Below are positions 1 through 7,861 of a stretch of DNA of 18,060 bases, piece after piece. A model generated the notes under the pieces. That model saw only the letters and a program-made list of their open reading frames with translations. It did not search any database and was not told the DNA's origin. The translations under genes were made by a program, and so were the position numbers. The DNA is from an uncultured Petrimonas sp. (lineage in GTDB: Bacteria; Bacteroidota; Bacteroidia; Bacteroidales; Dysgonomonadaceae), in NCBI GenBank assembly GCA_934621705.1, contig CAKTUP010000025.1, positions 1-18,060 on the forward strand, written 5' to 3'. The stretch's first letter is position 1; each line of letters starts with the position of its first letter.

Positions 1-8
1 ATATTTTA

Positions 9-602
9 TTACAACTTCCTTAAAACACCTTTCTCCACACTTTCGTTCAATAAATTTTCGGCATAATTCCAGATGGCGGAAGAACCGTCTTTGATTGCTT
101 TTTTCTTGTCGTACACTTTTTGGTAATCCACGTTAAACTCAGTCCACGTGCCGCCGTTGTTGGAGGCGTTTTGTAGCAGTGGTTCAAACCGGTCCATCGA
201 TTTGGCAAACTTCGCTTCATCGGTAATGCCGTCTTCGAATTCTTTCCAGATTTCGAAAAATTCTTCGGCTTGTTTTTGTGGCAACAATCCGAATATTCGT
301 TTGGCAGCAATCAGTTCCTGTTCCGTATTGGTGTGGTTCTTCTGTGTGTCGTAAATAAACGTATCGCCGGCGTCAATTTCCACGATATCGTGGATCAGCA
401 CCATTTTCAGTACTTTTAGTATATCAATCGGCTCATCGGAATGTTCTGCCAGCACAAGCGCCATCATGGCTAAATGCCAACTGTGTTCCGCGTCATTTTC
501 GTGCCTGTCGCTGTTGAACAGTTTGGTTTTGCGCTGAATGTATTTTATTTTATCGATCTCTTTTATGAAATCGATTTGTTTTGAGAGATTAGTTGGGGGC
601 AT
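9..602 (-). CDS. HD-domain hydrolase, YfbR-like (HD_3 family)
   Basis: A 197-residue soluble protein of the HD metal-dependent phosphohydrolase superfamily, closest in layout to YfbR-type 5'-deoxynucleotidases. Visible metal and catalytic residues are in order: R33, the motif ENDAEHSWH with H40, the HD pair H71-D72 followed by E75, and D80-T81. A late aspartate (D137, in KSMDRFEP) would be the last metal ligand. Known family members remove phosphate from (deoxy)nucleoside monophosphates; the exact substrate here is inference. No signal peptide or membrane segment is seen, so it should be cytoplasmic. The start at MPPTNLSKQ is the only in-frame ATG before the conserved core. It lies 124 bases after the Fe-S membrane gene, so it may be the end of that operon or separately transcribed. 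It might process the nucleotide product of the nearby phosphoribosyltransferase, but that link is speculative. Confidence 0.85.
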   Translation of the reverse strand: MPPTNLSKQIDFIKEIDKIKYIQRKTKLFNSDRHENDAEHSWHLAMMALVLAEHSDEPIDILKVLKMVLIHDIVEIDAGDTFIYDTQKNHTNTEQELIAAKRIFGLLPQKQAEEFFEIWKEFEDGITDEAKFAKSMDRFEPLLQNASNNGGTWTEFNVDYQKVYDKKKAIKDGSSAIWNYAENLLNESVEKGVLRKL

Positions 603-726
603 TGTTAGTGATTTTTAATGTTGTTTGAGCAGATTGAATTAACCAGTATGTTGTAACAATTTGTGAAAGGTATTTCAAAATATTAAGACAGAAAAATGTC
701 CCTGAGTGTTACTTTATCAGTGTTCT

Positions 727-2277
727 CTAAAATCCAAACTCATCAATTACCATTTCTTCCACTTCTTCGTGCTCGATCTCAATGATGTTGTGCGCCGTTA
801 AACCTTCCACGTATATGGATTTATACGGAATAGCCGGGCAAACATATTCGCAGCCGCCGCAACCCACGCAAATTTCGGGTTCAATTTCGGGGATAGTGAG
901 CGCGCCTTTGTACGGAACCATTCGAACGGCTTGCGTGGGACAGTGTTCGGAACATGCTCCGCAACTGGTTTCGTCGTAATACACGATGCAGTTCTCGATA
1001 ATGAAATTTACTTTTCCCATTTGCGTGTGGTGTTTTTCATCCTGGGTAAGTTTTACCAGCGCATCCGTTGGACAAACATCGCAACAAACCGTACAGTCGT
1101 AATTACAGAAACCGTGATCGAAATAGAGTTTCGGTTGCATCATTCCACCCAATCCATATTCCAGAAACGCCGGTTTTATCACGTGCGACGGGCATTTGCT
1201 CACGCACAGGTGGCACGAAATACATTTCTCCCGAAAATGATCGAAATTGAGTGCCCCGGGCGGTGCGATAGGCGTTATACGTTTCAATTCACGCTTGGGC
1301 AACAAAGGTTCGGTAGCGGTTTGAGCAAGTAGTTTTCCGGCTGCTATGCTTGTTATTAACGTAGCCGACAGAAAACGGCGTTTCGATTCATCCACCGATT
1401 TGTCTTCTTTGATGTAAGTAAAAGCCGGAACCGTTTGGGTCGCTTTTTTCTTTTTCGGGGCAATAAGTGCATATCGCATCGCGTCGCGTTTGCACACTTC
1501 AATGCAGTTGAAACAGGTTACGCACCGGTTGTGATCGACGATTTTGTTTTTCGAGTCGATACACGATGCTTTACACTTCATTGAGCACAAACCGCACATG
1601 TTGCATTTATCGTCCACAAACTGAATTTTGAAAAGCGAAAACCGGCTCAGAAATCCCAACGTTGTTCCCACCGGACAAATGGTGTTGCAATACGTTCTGC
1701 CGTTTTTCCATGCCAGAAATCCGATAACAAGAAGCGAAACAAGCGCGACAATGGTTGAAAAAATGCTCAACGAATAAATGGCGACTTTGTAAAAAGTGTA
1801 ATTGTTGAACGACGTGAAAATGCTTGCTAATACATTGTTCCCGAGAAGATAAGCAGGACGGAAAAGATGAGTAACCATTCTGCCGAATGAGCCGTAAGGA
1901 TCGAGAAGCCCGAGCAGAAACGTGAATCCGAACAGGAACGTAACGAGCGTTGCGCCAAAAACACTCCATCGGAGTATGGTTTTTGCTTTGCTGTAGGTGT
2001 ATTTCTTCTTTTTCTTCAAGATTTTCTTCGAAAACCACGAAACAATATCCTGATAAATTCCCATCGGACAAATCGACGAGCAATAAACGCGCCCAAAAAT
2101 CAACGTGAGCAAAATCAGTATTACAAGAATACCGTGAAGGCCGAGAAGTGCCGGAACAAATTGAATATGAGCCAATCCGTGCAGACTTTCGGGGAGAAAT
2201 CCTGCAAAATCGAGAAAGTAAAACGTAATTAATGAAAAAAGAATTATGGATACGGTTACCCGGATTTTTTTAAGCAT
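727..2277 (-). CDS. Membrane iron-sulfur protein, NapH-NapG-like fusion with internal Tat motif
   Basis: A 516-residue polytopic Fe-S protein. Residues 1-215 resemble NapH/YccM: hydrophobic spans near 5-25, 41-62, 101-125 and 165-190, and two CxxxCP motifs (C66/C70-P, C197/C201-P). Next come two ferredoxin-type 4Fe-4S motifs (C225xxC228xxC231xxxC235 and C252xxC255xxC258xxxC262). A twin-arginine-like stretch, SKRRFLSA at 298-305 followed by a hydrophobic run to about 318, precedes a second ferredoxin block like NapG/MauM. That block has C352xxC355xxC358xxxCP, a Cys cluster at 391-402, C439xxC442xxxC446P and C470xxC473xxC476xxxC480P. NapH and NapG are normally separate and pass quinol electrons to a periplasmic acceptor; here they appear as one chain. 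No nap or other known terminal reductase is in the window. The adjacent Tat-exported DUF362 gene, 59 bases upstream, is the obvious candidate partner. Fold class is well supported; the electron acceptor is unknown. Confidence 0.85.
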   Translation of the reverse strand: MLKKIRVTVSIILFSLITFYFLDFAGFLPESLHGLAHIQFVPALLGLHGILVILILLTLIFGRVYCSSICPMGIYQDIVSWFSKKILKKKKKYTYSKAKTILRWSVFGATLVTFLFGFTFLLGLLDPYGSFGRMVTHLFRPAYLLGNNVLASIFTSFNNYTFYKVAIYSLSIFSTIVALVSLLVIGFLAWKNGRTYCNTICPVGTTLGFLSRFSLFKIQFVDDKCNMCGLCSMKCKASCIDSKNKIVDHNRCVTCFNCIEVCKRDAMRYALIAPKKKKATQTVPAFTYIKEDKSVDESKRRFLSATLITSIAAGKLLAQTATEPLLPKRELKRITPIAPPGALNFDHFREKCISCHLCVSKCPSHVIKPAFLEYGLGGMMQPKLYFDHGFCNYDCTVCCDVCPTDALVKLTQDEKHHTQMGKVNFIIENCIVYYDETSCGACSEHCPTQAVRMVPYKGALTIPEIEPEICVGCGGCEYVCPAIPYKSIYVEGLTAHNIIEIEHEEVEEMVIDEFGF

Positions 2278-2291
2278 TTTATAGTAATTTG

Positions 2292-2319
2292 GTAAAGACG
2301 CGATTAATCGCGTCTTTAC
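2292..2319. repeat. Perfect 28-bp palindrome, GAGACGC-type family
   Basis: The half-site GTAAAGACGCGATT is followed directly by its exact reverse complement, giving a 14+14 palindrome without spacer. It lies between the stop of the DUF362 gene and the start of the Fe-S membrane gene, 14 bases upstream of that ATG in the transcript. It shares the GACGCGAT/ATCGCGTC core with the element at 7787-7814. It could fold into a hairpin that affects mRNA processing or ribosome access; that is inference. There is no clear T-run that would make it a standard terminator. Confidence 0.85.
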
Positions 2320-2336
2320 AAGTCAAAATCGTGATT

Positions 2337-3278
2337 TTATATCCTTATTCTTCTGATATTCAGTTTGTCCAAATTCATTGTTCCGATACCCAACTCCTGG
2401 CCTTTTGCCAAATGTCCGACTTTATCCAACGGCATTTCTCTGGCCTGATTGAAGAAATTGGCGGCGGCAGTATCAACGGCAACGATGTCTTGCGAAACAA
2501 ACAATCCTTTCGACAACACAACATCCGCTTCGGAGCGTCCGCGCGGGCCGCTGGTTTTCATCAGCCTATAAGCGTCCACCACGTTCAATACCGGTTTTTT
2601 GGCGTAGGTGCAAACGTCGGCGATGCATTGCTGCAAATCGTTTGCGTGGAAAAATCCCCGATCCCAAACAATTCCCATGTAGTTTTTCATCGAGATGGTC
2701 AATTGTGCTCCACCGTGATTTTTTAAAATCGGCACATTAATCCATTTATCGGAATCAACAATCGCCTGATGGATTTTTGTCTCTTTCAGGCTTCTGCCTT
2801 TCGGCAACGAAACGCTTTTGTAATACGATTCCTGATGCGCGGGAACAACTTTCGCTCCGGCAGCTTTGGCAGCTTCTTCAATTCCGCTGCTGGCGTAGCA
2901 TTTGCGCCAGTCGTCGCACGTGTGGTCGAAAACCGTTACTTCGCGTGCTCCGGCATCGAAACATTGTTTGATGATTTCGGTCACTAACTTTGGATTGGTA
3001 TTTGCCGCCAGTTCGGGCGTTTTATCCCATCCGATATTTGGTTTCACGCAAACCCGGTCGCCTTTGCTGATGAAGTTTTTCATCCCGCCCAATTCCGTCA
3101 TTGCACGACGAAACATGGCTTCGGGTTCGCCGCCCAATACGGCAATCATGTCGTATTTCGCTTGCGCGTTGCTCGTTTGAAACGATTGCGTGAGTACGCT
3201 CATCGCGTCGGCATCTTTAATGGTCGTTACGGCAGCGCCGGTAAGTGCAACTGCTTTTAAAAATTTTCGTCTGTCCAT
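2337..3278 (-). CDS. Tat-exported DUF362 protein
   Basis: A 313-residue DUF362-family protein (PF04015). The leader MDRRKFLKAVALTGAAV carries a twin-arginine motif followed by a hydrophobic stretch, so it should be exported folded, probably with a cofactor, to the periplasm. Family signatures are visible: VCVKPNIGWD at 76-85, VPILKNH at 182-188, LTISMKNYMGIVWDR at 193-207 and DAYR at 235-238. Many DUF362 proteins carry a fused 2x[4Fe-4S] ferredoxin tail; this one ends at about residue 313 without it, but the next gene encodes a multi-cluster Fe-S membrane protein. Several cysteines (C77, C106, C121, C127, C218, C223) remain, without a ferredoxin spacing. The family's reaction is not generally established, so none is assigned. 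It lies 33 bases after the TonB receptor gene and 59 before the Fe-S gene, consistent with cotranscription. Confidence 0.85.
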   Translation of the reverse strand: MDRRKFLKAVALTGAAVTTIKDADAMSVLTQSFQTSNAQAKYDMIAVLGGEPEAMFRRAMTELGGMKNFISKGDRVCVKPNIGWDKTPELAANTNPKLVTEIIKQCFDAGAREVTVFDHTCDDWRKCYASSGIEEAAKAAGAKVVPAHQESYYKSVSLPKGRSLKETKIHQAIVDSDKWINVPILKNHGGAQLTISMKNYMGIVWDRGFFHANDLQQCIADVCTYAKKPVLNVVDAYRLMKTSGPRGRSEADVVLSKGLFVSQDIVAVDTAAANFFNQAREMPLDKVGHLAKGQELGIGTMNLDKLNIRRIRI

Positions 3279-3311
3279 AATGTTTTTTAGTTTGTTATTA
3301 GTTCTGTAATT

Positions 3312-5198
3312 TTAAAAATGTAATCGGATACCGCCGAAGATGGTAGTTTTCGGCATCGGATATCCCGCGTTTATTTCGTATTCCTGTCCAAGCAGGTTTT
3401 CGCCTTTTAAGAATAGATTCAGCCAATCAAGCGCCCGATAATTTACACGGGCATTCCAGAGAACAAAAGTTTCCTTTACCGGTTCCGGTCGGACTGCTTT
3501 GTACAGGTTTCCAATGTATTGCACACCGGACGAAAATGTCCAGCGATCTTTGGCGTACGTTCCGCTTACGTACAATTTATGTTCGGGAGCGGAGAGAACT
3601 TTGTATGTCATATCGAGAAAACTGTAATTGGTAGAGAATCGTAAATTTCTTGTTGCCTGATAGTTGGCGGTAATTTCGAAACCCTTGTTTTCCACTTCTC
3701 CCGAATTCACATTCAGCGGCCTGCTGTCCACCATTGCCACCTGAATCATATTATCACCTTTTATATAAAACAAATTCAGTCCGAGACTTAACCTATTCTC
3801 TAAAAGCGTTTGCAGAAGCGATATTTCATAATTCATCAATCGTTCCGGCAACAGATCGGGATTTTGCGGCGGAAACATATACATTTCGCGGATGGTGGGA
3901 TTGCGGAAACCTTTACTCACGATAGCTTTCACCACGGTTGACGCCGATGGCGTGAAACTTAACCCGAATTGCGGAATCCATTCCGAACCGTTCTTCTCGT
4001 GATTATCCAGCCGGATGCCCGCATTTACCGTCAGCCTGTTTTGCAACAGCGTTTGCTGAGTGTTTACGTATCCCGCAACGGTGTTGAGATGCGTATCAAT
4101 TAATTCAACGTTGTTGGTTTCATCGGGAAATTTGTTCCACGCTTTACCGCCGAATTGTTGAAAATCGATTCCGGTCGTTGTTTTGTTGCCTTCGAAAAGC
4201 GCGTAGGACTGATACAGCGAAACGCCGAACATTTGGTCGTTGGAGTTGAATCGAAACGGCTTTGGCTGTTGGCCTTCTAAGTATCCGTCATTAATTTTGT
4301 GCGTTCCGAAATTGTAGAAAAATTTCATCGCGCCGGCCGTTCTTTCGTACTCGTTTTCGATGGCGAAAGACGCCACTCCGCGCGTAACATCAGCATCGTT
4401 ATCGATAATGGGAGCGTTTATTAATCCCGGATTGGATGATTTTGTGTTCGAAATATTAAGATCGACAAAACTGCTCCAGTTTTCCGTGAAATCGTATCCC
4501 AGTTTCCCGTATCCGCTTAATTGCTCAAAATCCATATTCTCGCGATGCCCGTCGGAACGATTGTAACCGATATTGGCATTAACGTGTACTTTGTCCTGTT
4601 TCCATCCGCTCGCAGCTTCAGCGCTGAACGTATTGTGGCTTCCGTACATCAGTTGAGCGGAATTGTGCAGCCCGTTTTGTCGCTGCTTTTTGGTGATGAT
4701 GTTTATCACGCCGCCCATCGCGTTGGAACCGTACAGCACCGATGCCGGGCCACGAACCACTTCCACGCGCTCGGTCATCATCGATTGGTAACTGTCGGCA
4801 AGCGGATGTCCCATCAATCCCATATATTGCGGATGTCCGTCGATAAGCACCAGCACTCCCGATGTGGGCGCGCCGCCAATTCCGCGAATGCTCATTCCGC
4901 CGGCGGCACCGTTGGCCACTCCGTAACCCATTACTCCGCGCTGCGCGATAAAAAGTCCGGGCACTTCTTCGGTAAGCAGGGGCAGGAGAGATGGCTCTAG
5001 CCGCGTCTGTATCTGACGCTCGCCAACGATGGAAATACTCATCGGAACGTTTCGCAGATTCACTTTCGGCATCGTGCCGGTAACAATTACTTCATCCAGG
5101 CGGATGGAGTCGTTGATTTGCGGCGGGTTGTTCTCTGAGGCAAATAATGAAGTGCTCAAAAAAAATATCGACGCGATAAATAAGATTGATTTTGACAT
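3312..5198 (-). CDS. TonB-dependent outer-membrane receptor (BtuB-sized)
   Basis: A 628-residue TonB-dependent receptor. I chose the start at MSKSILFIASIFFLS because it opens a normal signal peptide ending near LFA-S21. The reading frame extends 24 codons further upstream, but that part has no leader features and overlaps the end of the preceding gene. DEVIVTG (35-41) sits before the plug domain (about 46-170), which shows the conserved SIRGIGG, VLIDG and RVEVVRGPASVLYGSNAMGGVINI segments. The rest is a beta barrel ending in the typical aromatic residue (GIRLHF). It lacks the N-terminal carboxypeptidase-like domain of SusC proteins, and no SusD follows. Together with its size, this favours a vitamin, metal-chelate or cofactor ligand over an oligosaccharide. 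It sits 32 bases after the phosphoribosyltransferase gene and 33 before DUF362. The ligand itself cannot be read from the sequence. Confidence 0.92.
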   Translation of the reverse strand: MSKSILFIASIFFLSTSLFASENNPPQINDSIRLDEVIVTGTMPKVNLRNVPMSISIVGERQIQTRLEPSLLPLLTEEVPGLFIAQRGVMGYGVANGAAGGMSIRGIGGAPTSGVLVLIDGHPQYMGLMGHPLADSYQSMMTERVEVVRGPASVLYGSNAMGGVINIITKKQRQNGLHNSAQLMYGSHNTFSAEAASGWKQDKVHVNANIGYNRSDGHRENMDFEQLSGYGKLGYDFTENWSSFVDLNISNTKSSNPGLINAPIIDNDADVTRGVASFAIENEYERTAGAMKFFYNFGTHKINDGYLEGQQPKPFRFNSNDQMFGVSLYQSYALFEGNKTTTGIDFQQFGGKAWNKFPDETNNVELIDTHLNTVAGYVNTQQTLLQNRLTVNAGIRLDNHEKNGSEWIPQFGLSFTPSASTVVKAIVSKGFRNPTIREMYMFPPQNPDLLPERLMNYEISLLQTLLENRLSLGLNLFYIKGDNMIQVAMVDSRPLNVNSGEVENKGFEITANYQATRNLRFSTNYSFLDMTYKVLSAPEHKLYVSGTYAKDRWTFSSGVQYIGNLYKAVRPEPVKETFVLWNARVNYRALDWLNLFLKGENLLGQEYEINAGYPMPKTTIFGGIRLHF

Positions 5199-5217
5199 AA
5201 ACTGAATGTACATCATA

Positions 5218-5246
5218 TCCGTCAGACCGCTTATCGGCCAGACGGA
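5218..5246. repeat. GTCAGACCG-type imperfect palindrome, copy 1
   Basis: The arms are TCCGTCAGACCG and CGGCCAGACGGA, separated by CTTAT. They pair except for a central A-A and one further mismatch. The element overlaps the end of the phosphoribosyltransferase gene: read on the minus strand it encodes the last residues PSGR and the TAA stop. It ends just before the TonB receptor start region. The same family recurs at 5655-5684 and 5698-5726. Confidence 0.8.
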
Positions 5247-5641
5247 AGAATCCACGGAAACATAAAACAATCTTCGTTATACAGCGCGTAATCGGCATTT
5301 CCGTTTACTGCAAAGGTTTTTATTTGCTTAGCACCTTGTAAAAGATCGATGGCGAATTTTACAGTCGCCCCTGTTTTTACGCGATCTTCCACCAACAGAA
5401 TGGTTTTATCCCTGAACTCAAAATCGACGGGCGAAATCAACTTCGGACTGTCGTATTTCGGTTTCTGTTGCGGATCGCGCAGATTTATTTTCAACAATTG
5501 AATTTCGGTATTCAGCCGTTGGTTTAAGATGGCGGCCGGAATGATTCCACCGTTGGCAATCGCCACTATTATGTCAAAAGTTTCGTGAAATTCAATCTCA
5601 CGAAACCTTTGCATTACTTCTTCAAAAGATTTACTGTACAT
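5231..5641 (-). CDS. Small phosphoribosyltransferase (type I PRTase fold)
   Basis: A 136-residue protein with the type I phosphoribosyltransferase signature. IANGGIIPA at 28-36 matches the pyrophosphate-binding loop. ILLVEDRVKTGAT at 81-93 matches the PRPP motif, with Glu85-Asp86 where Asp-Asp or Glu-Asp is usual. CFMFPW near 125-130 resembles the FPW segment of purine-type PRTases. It has no signal or membrane segment, so it is cytoplasmic. Family members join PRPP to a base such as a purine, pyrimidine or other N-heterocycle; the base here is unknown. It lies between an ECF-type membrane substrate-binding protein and a TonB-dependent receptor, which suggests it could trap an imported base as its nucleotide. 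That role is inference. The last four codons and stop lie in a dispersed palindromic repeat, so the natural C-terminus may have been altered by repeat insertion. Confidence 0.85.
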   Translation of the reverse strand: MYSKSFEEVMQRFREIEFHETFDIIVAIANGGIIPAAILNQRLNTEIQLLKINLRDPQQKPKYDSPKLISPVDFEFRDKTILLVEDRVKTGATVKFAIDLLQGAKQIKTFAVNGNADYALYNEDCFMFPWILPSGR

Positions 5642-5654
5642 AGTGATTCAGTCA

Positions 5655-5684
5655 GCATCTGACCGCTTTAAGTCGGTCTGATGC
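5655..5684. repeat. GTCAGACCG-type imperfect palindrome, copy 2
   Basis: The arms are GCATCTGACCG and CGGTCTGATGC with an 8-base loop. All 11 positions pair except a central T-T mismatch. Read on the minus strand this becomes the same A-A mismatch seen in the other two copies, so this copy is inverted relative to them. Its outer stem differs in sequence (GCAT against CCGT) yet remains paired. It lies just upstream of the phosphoribosyltransferase start. Confidence 0.75.
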
Positions 5685-5697
5685 GTTTGTGTTTTCA

Positions 5698-5726
5698 TCC
5701 GTCAGACCGGCAATCGGTCAGACGGA
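5698..5726. repeat. GTCAGACCG-type imperfect palindrome, copy 3
   Basis: The arms are TCCGTCAGACCG and CGGTCAGACGGA, separated by GCAAT. Eleven of twelve positions pair, with a central A-A mismatch. It starts two bases beyond the stop codon of the ECF-type gene and fills most of the gap to the phosphoribosyltransferase gene together with copy 2. It could act as an attenuating or mRNA-stabilising hairpin, but no T-run marks a standard terminator. Confidence 0.8.
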
Positions 5727-5728
5727 TA

Positions 5729-6238
5729 TTAAACTTTTGCCAGCGCTTTCAATACAAAATATCCGGCTACAAGCTGAATGAGCATTCCGGGAACACCGAT
5801 GCGGAAATCCTGTACGGCGGTGAAAAAGTTTTGTGTCATAGCCCACTCAATTCCGGTACCTATTACCTGATAAGCCAAAATTGCCAGCAATATTCCGAGG
5901 AACGAAACTTTTCCGAAATGTTTGGCTGCGGCGGCTGCAGCAACGGCTAAAATAACCGATTTGATGATGATGGCCGGAAGCATTGCCGATGGCGGCATTC
6001 CGAAAAGCAGGTTGTTGGCCAGCGGAGATAAAACGGCGGTGAGCAATCCCACGTGAATGCCGTACTTATAAGCCGCAATGAGCGTGAAGAAATAGATGGG
6101 AAGCAGAATTAATCCGCCTTGTGGAACAAGGTGCGCCAGTTGCGGCAGCAATAAATTACCGATAACAAAAATGGTTGCAAACAAATAGGTTTTTGTGTTG
6201 CTGAGGTTCAGTGAATAAAGTTTTGCTGTTGTTGCCAT
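5729..6238 (-). CDS. ECF-type transporter S-component-like membrane protein
   Basis: A 169-residue, strongly hydrophobic protein with about six membrane spans (roughly 19-35, 41-55, 62-80, 85-105, 111-127 and 148-166). Its small size, short polar N-terminus, Gly/Pro/Ala-rich helices and the SPLANNLLFGMPPSAMLPAII stretch fit the substrate-binding S components of energy-coupling-factor vitamin and metal transporters. I cannot assign a ligand class. No ECF ATPase (A) or EcfT (T) gene is in the window, so it would have to share a module encoded elsewhere or work alone. It is the first gene of the co-directional set leading to the phosphoribosyltransferase and TonB receptor, which together suggest import of one compound across both membranes. 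The alternative is an unrelated small membrane protein of similar topology. Confidence 0.7.
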   Translation of the reverse strand: MATTAKLYSLNLSNTKTYLFATIFVIGNLLLPQLAHLVPQGGLILLPIYFFTLIAAYKYGIHVGLLTAVLSPLANNLLFGMPPSAMLPAIIIKSVILAVAAAAAAKHFGKVSFLGILLAILAYQVIGTGIEWAMTQNFFTAVQDFRIGVPGMLIQLVAGYFVLKALAKV

Positions 6239-6293
6239 AATTAGATGATTTTATGATTTGAATATTTTTTTGATTTTTCACGTACACAACTTA

Positions 6294-6301
6294 CAAAAAT
6301 A
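6294..6301 (-). promoter_or_regulatory. Candidate Bacteroidota -7 box (TAttTTTG) upstream of the ECF-type gene
   Basis: On the minus strand the sequence reads TATTTTTG, matching the Bacteroidota -7 consensus TAnnTTTG, about 55 bases before the ATG at 6238 in an AT-rich 138-base gap. The nearest TTTG that could serve as the -33 box is at 6336-6339, about 34 bases away. That is longer than the usual 19-21, so support is weak. Confidence 0.3.
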
Positions 6302-6376
6302 TAATAATTTGATTAATTATCTATCTTTTATGTGTCAAATTTTTATTAAAAAGTATAAATTAGAATTGTTCTATAT

Positions 6377-7612
<1,236 letters not shown>

Positions 7613-7695
7613 TTAGATTGAGAGATTTTTAGACCGCTTTGCTTTTAGACTTTTTTTGTTGAACTGATTACTGCAAACTGTTTAGTTTACAATTA

Positions 7696-7703
7696 CAAAA
7701 ATA
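7696..7703 (-). promoter_or_regulatory. Candidate -7 box (TAttTTTG) upstream of the esterase
   Basis: The minus strand reads TATTTTTG, the same -7-like octamer as upstream of the ECF-type gene, about 144 bases before the esterase ATG. No TTTG at the usual -33 distance is visible, so this is a weak call. Confidence 0.25.
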
Positions 7704-7786
7704 GTTTTTATTTTGAAATACGGGGTGTTAAGAGTGTTAATATCGATAAACGAGATTTTTGTGTCGATGAAATGGGGTAAAAAAAA

Positions 7787-7814
7787 GTAGAGACGCGATT
7801 TATCGCGTCTTTAC
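7787..7814. repeat. GAGACGC-type palindrome with one mismatch
   Basis: The arms GTAGAGACGCGAT and ATCGCGTCTTTAC flank TT and pair at 12 of 13 positions. The core is the same as at 2292-2319. It lies downstream of the HEAT-DUF1080 gene, next to a second palindrome of the family. Confidence 0.8.
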
Positions 7815-7827
7815 CGATGCAAGGATT

Positions 7828-7848
7828 GAGACGCAAGCATTGCGTCTC
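7828..7848. repeat. GAGACGC-type palindrome, short form
   Basis: The arms GAGACGCAA and TTGCGTCTC are exact reverse complements with a GCA loop. It lies 14 bases beyond the stop codon of the HEAT-DUF1080 gene, so it could act as a 3' hairpin for that transcript, although no T-run follows on the minus strand. Confidence 0.8.
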
Positions 7849-7861
7849 TACGAAGTAATGT

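Noticed and set aside
1607..2083. 158-codon open frame inside the Fe-S membrane gene
   Set aside because: Same strand but shifted frame, with low-complexity, Arg/His-rich composition; the NapH-like frame has all the family motifs.
2292..2319. A standard intrinsic terminator after the DUF362 gene
   Set aside because: The hairpin is perfect but is not followed by a T-run on the minus strand, and the same family occurs at other gene borders.
4521..5000. 159-codon open frame on the plus strand
   Set aside because: It lies wholly inside the TonB receptor gene on the other strand, shows no domain, and reads as antisense of conserved plug and barrel sequence.
3312..5198. A SusC-type polysaccharide receptor
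   Set aside because: It lacks the N-terminal carboxypeptidase-like domain and SusC length (about 1000 residues), and no SusD gene follows.
6239..6376. A cobalamin or thiamine riboswitch upstream of the ECF-type gene
   Set aside because: No B12-box-like or TPP-type conserved segments are visible; the gap is AT-rich with only a weak -7-like box.
7787..7848. A CRISPR array
   Set aside because: Only two non-identical palindromes are present, with no regular spacers and no cas genes in the window.
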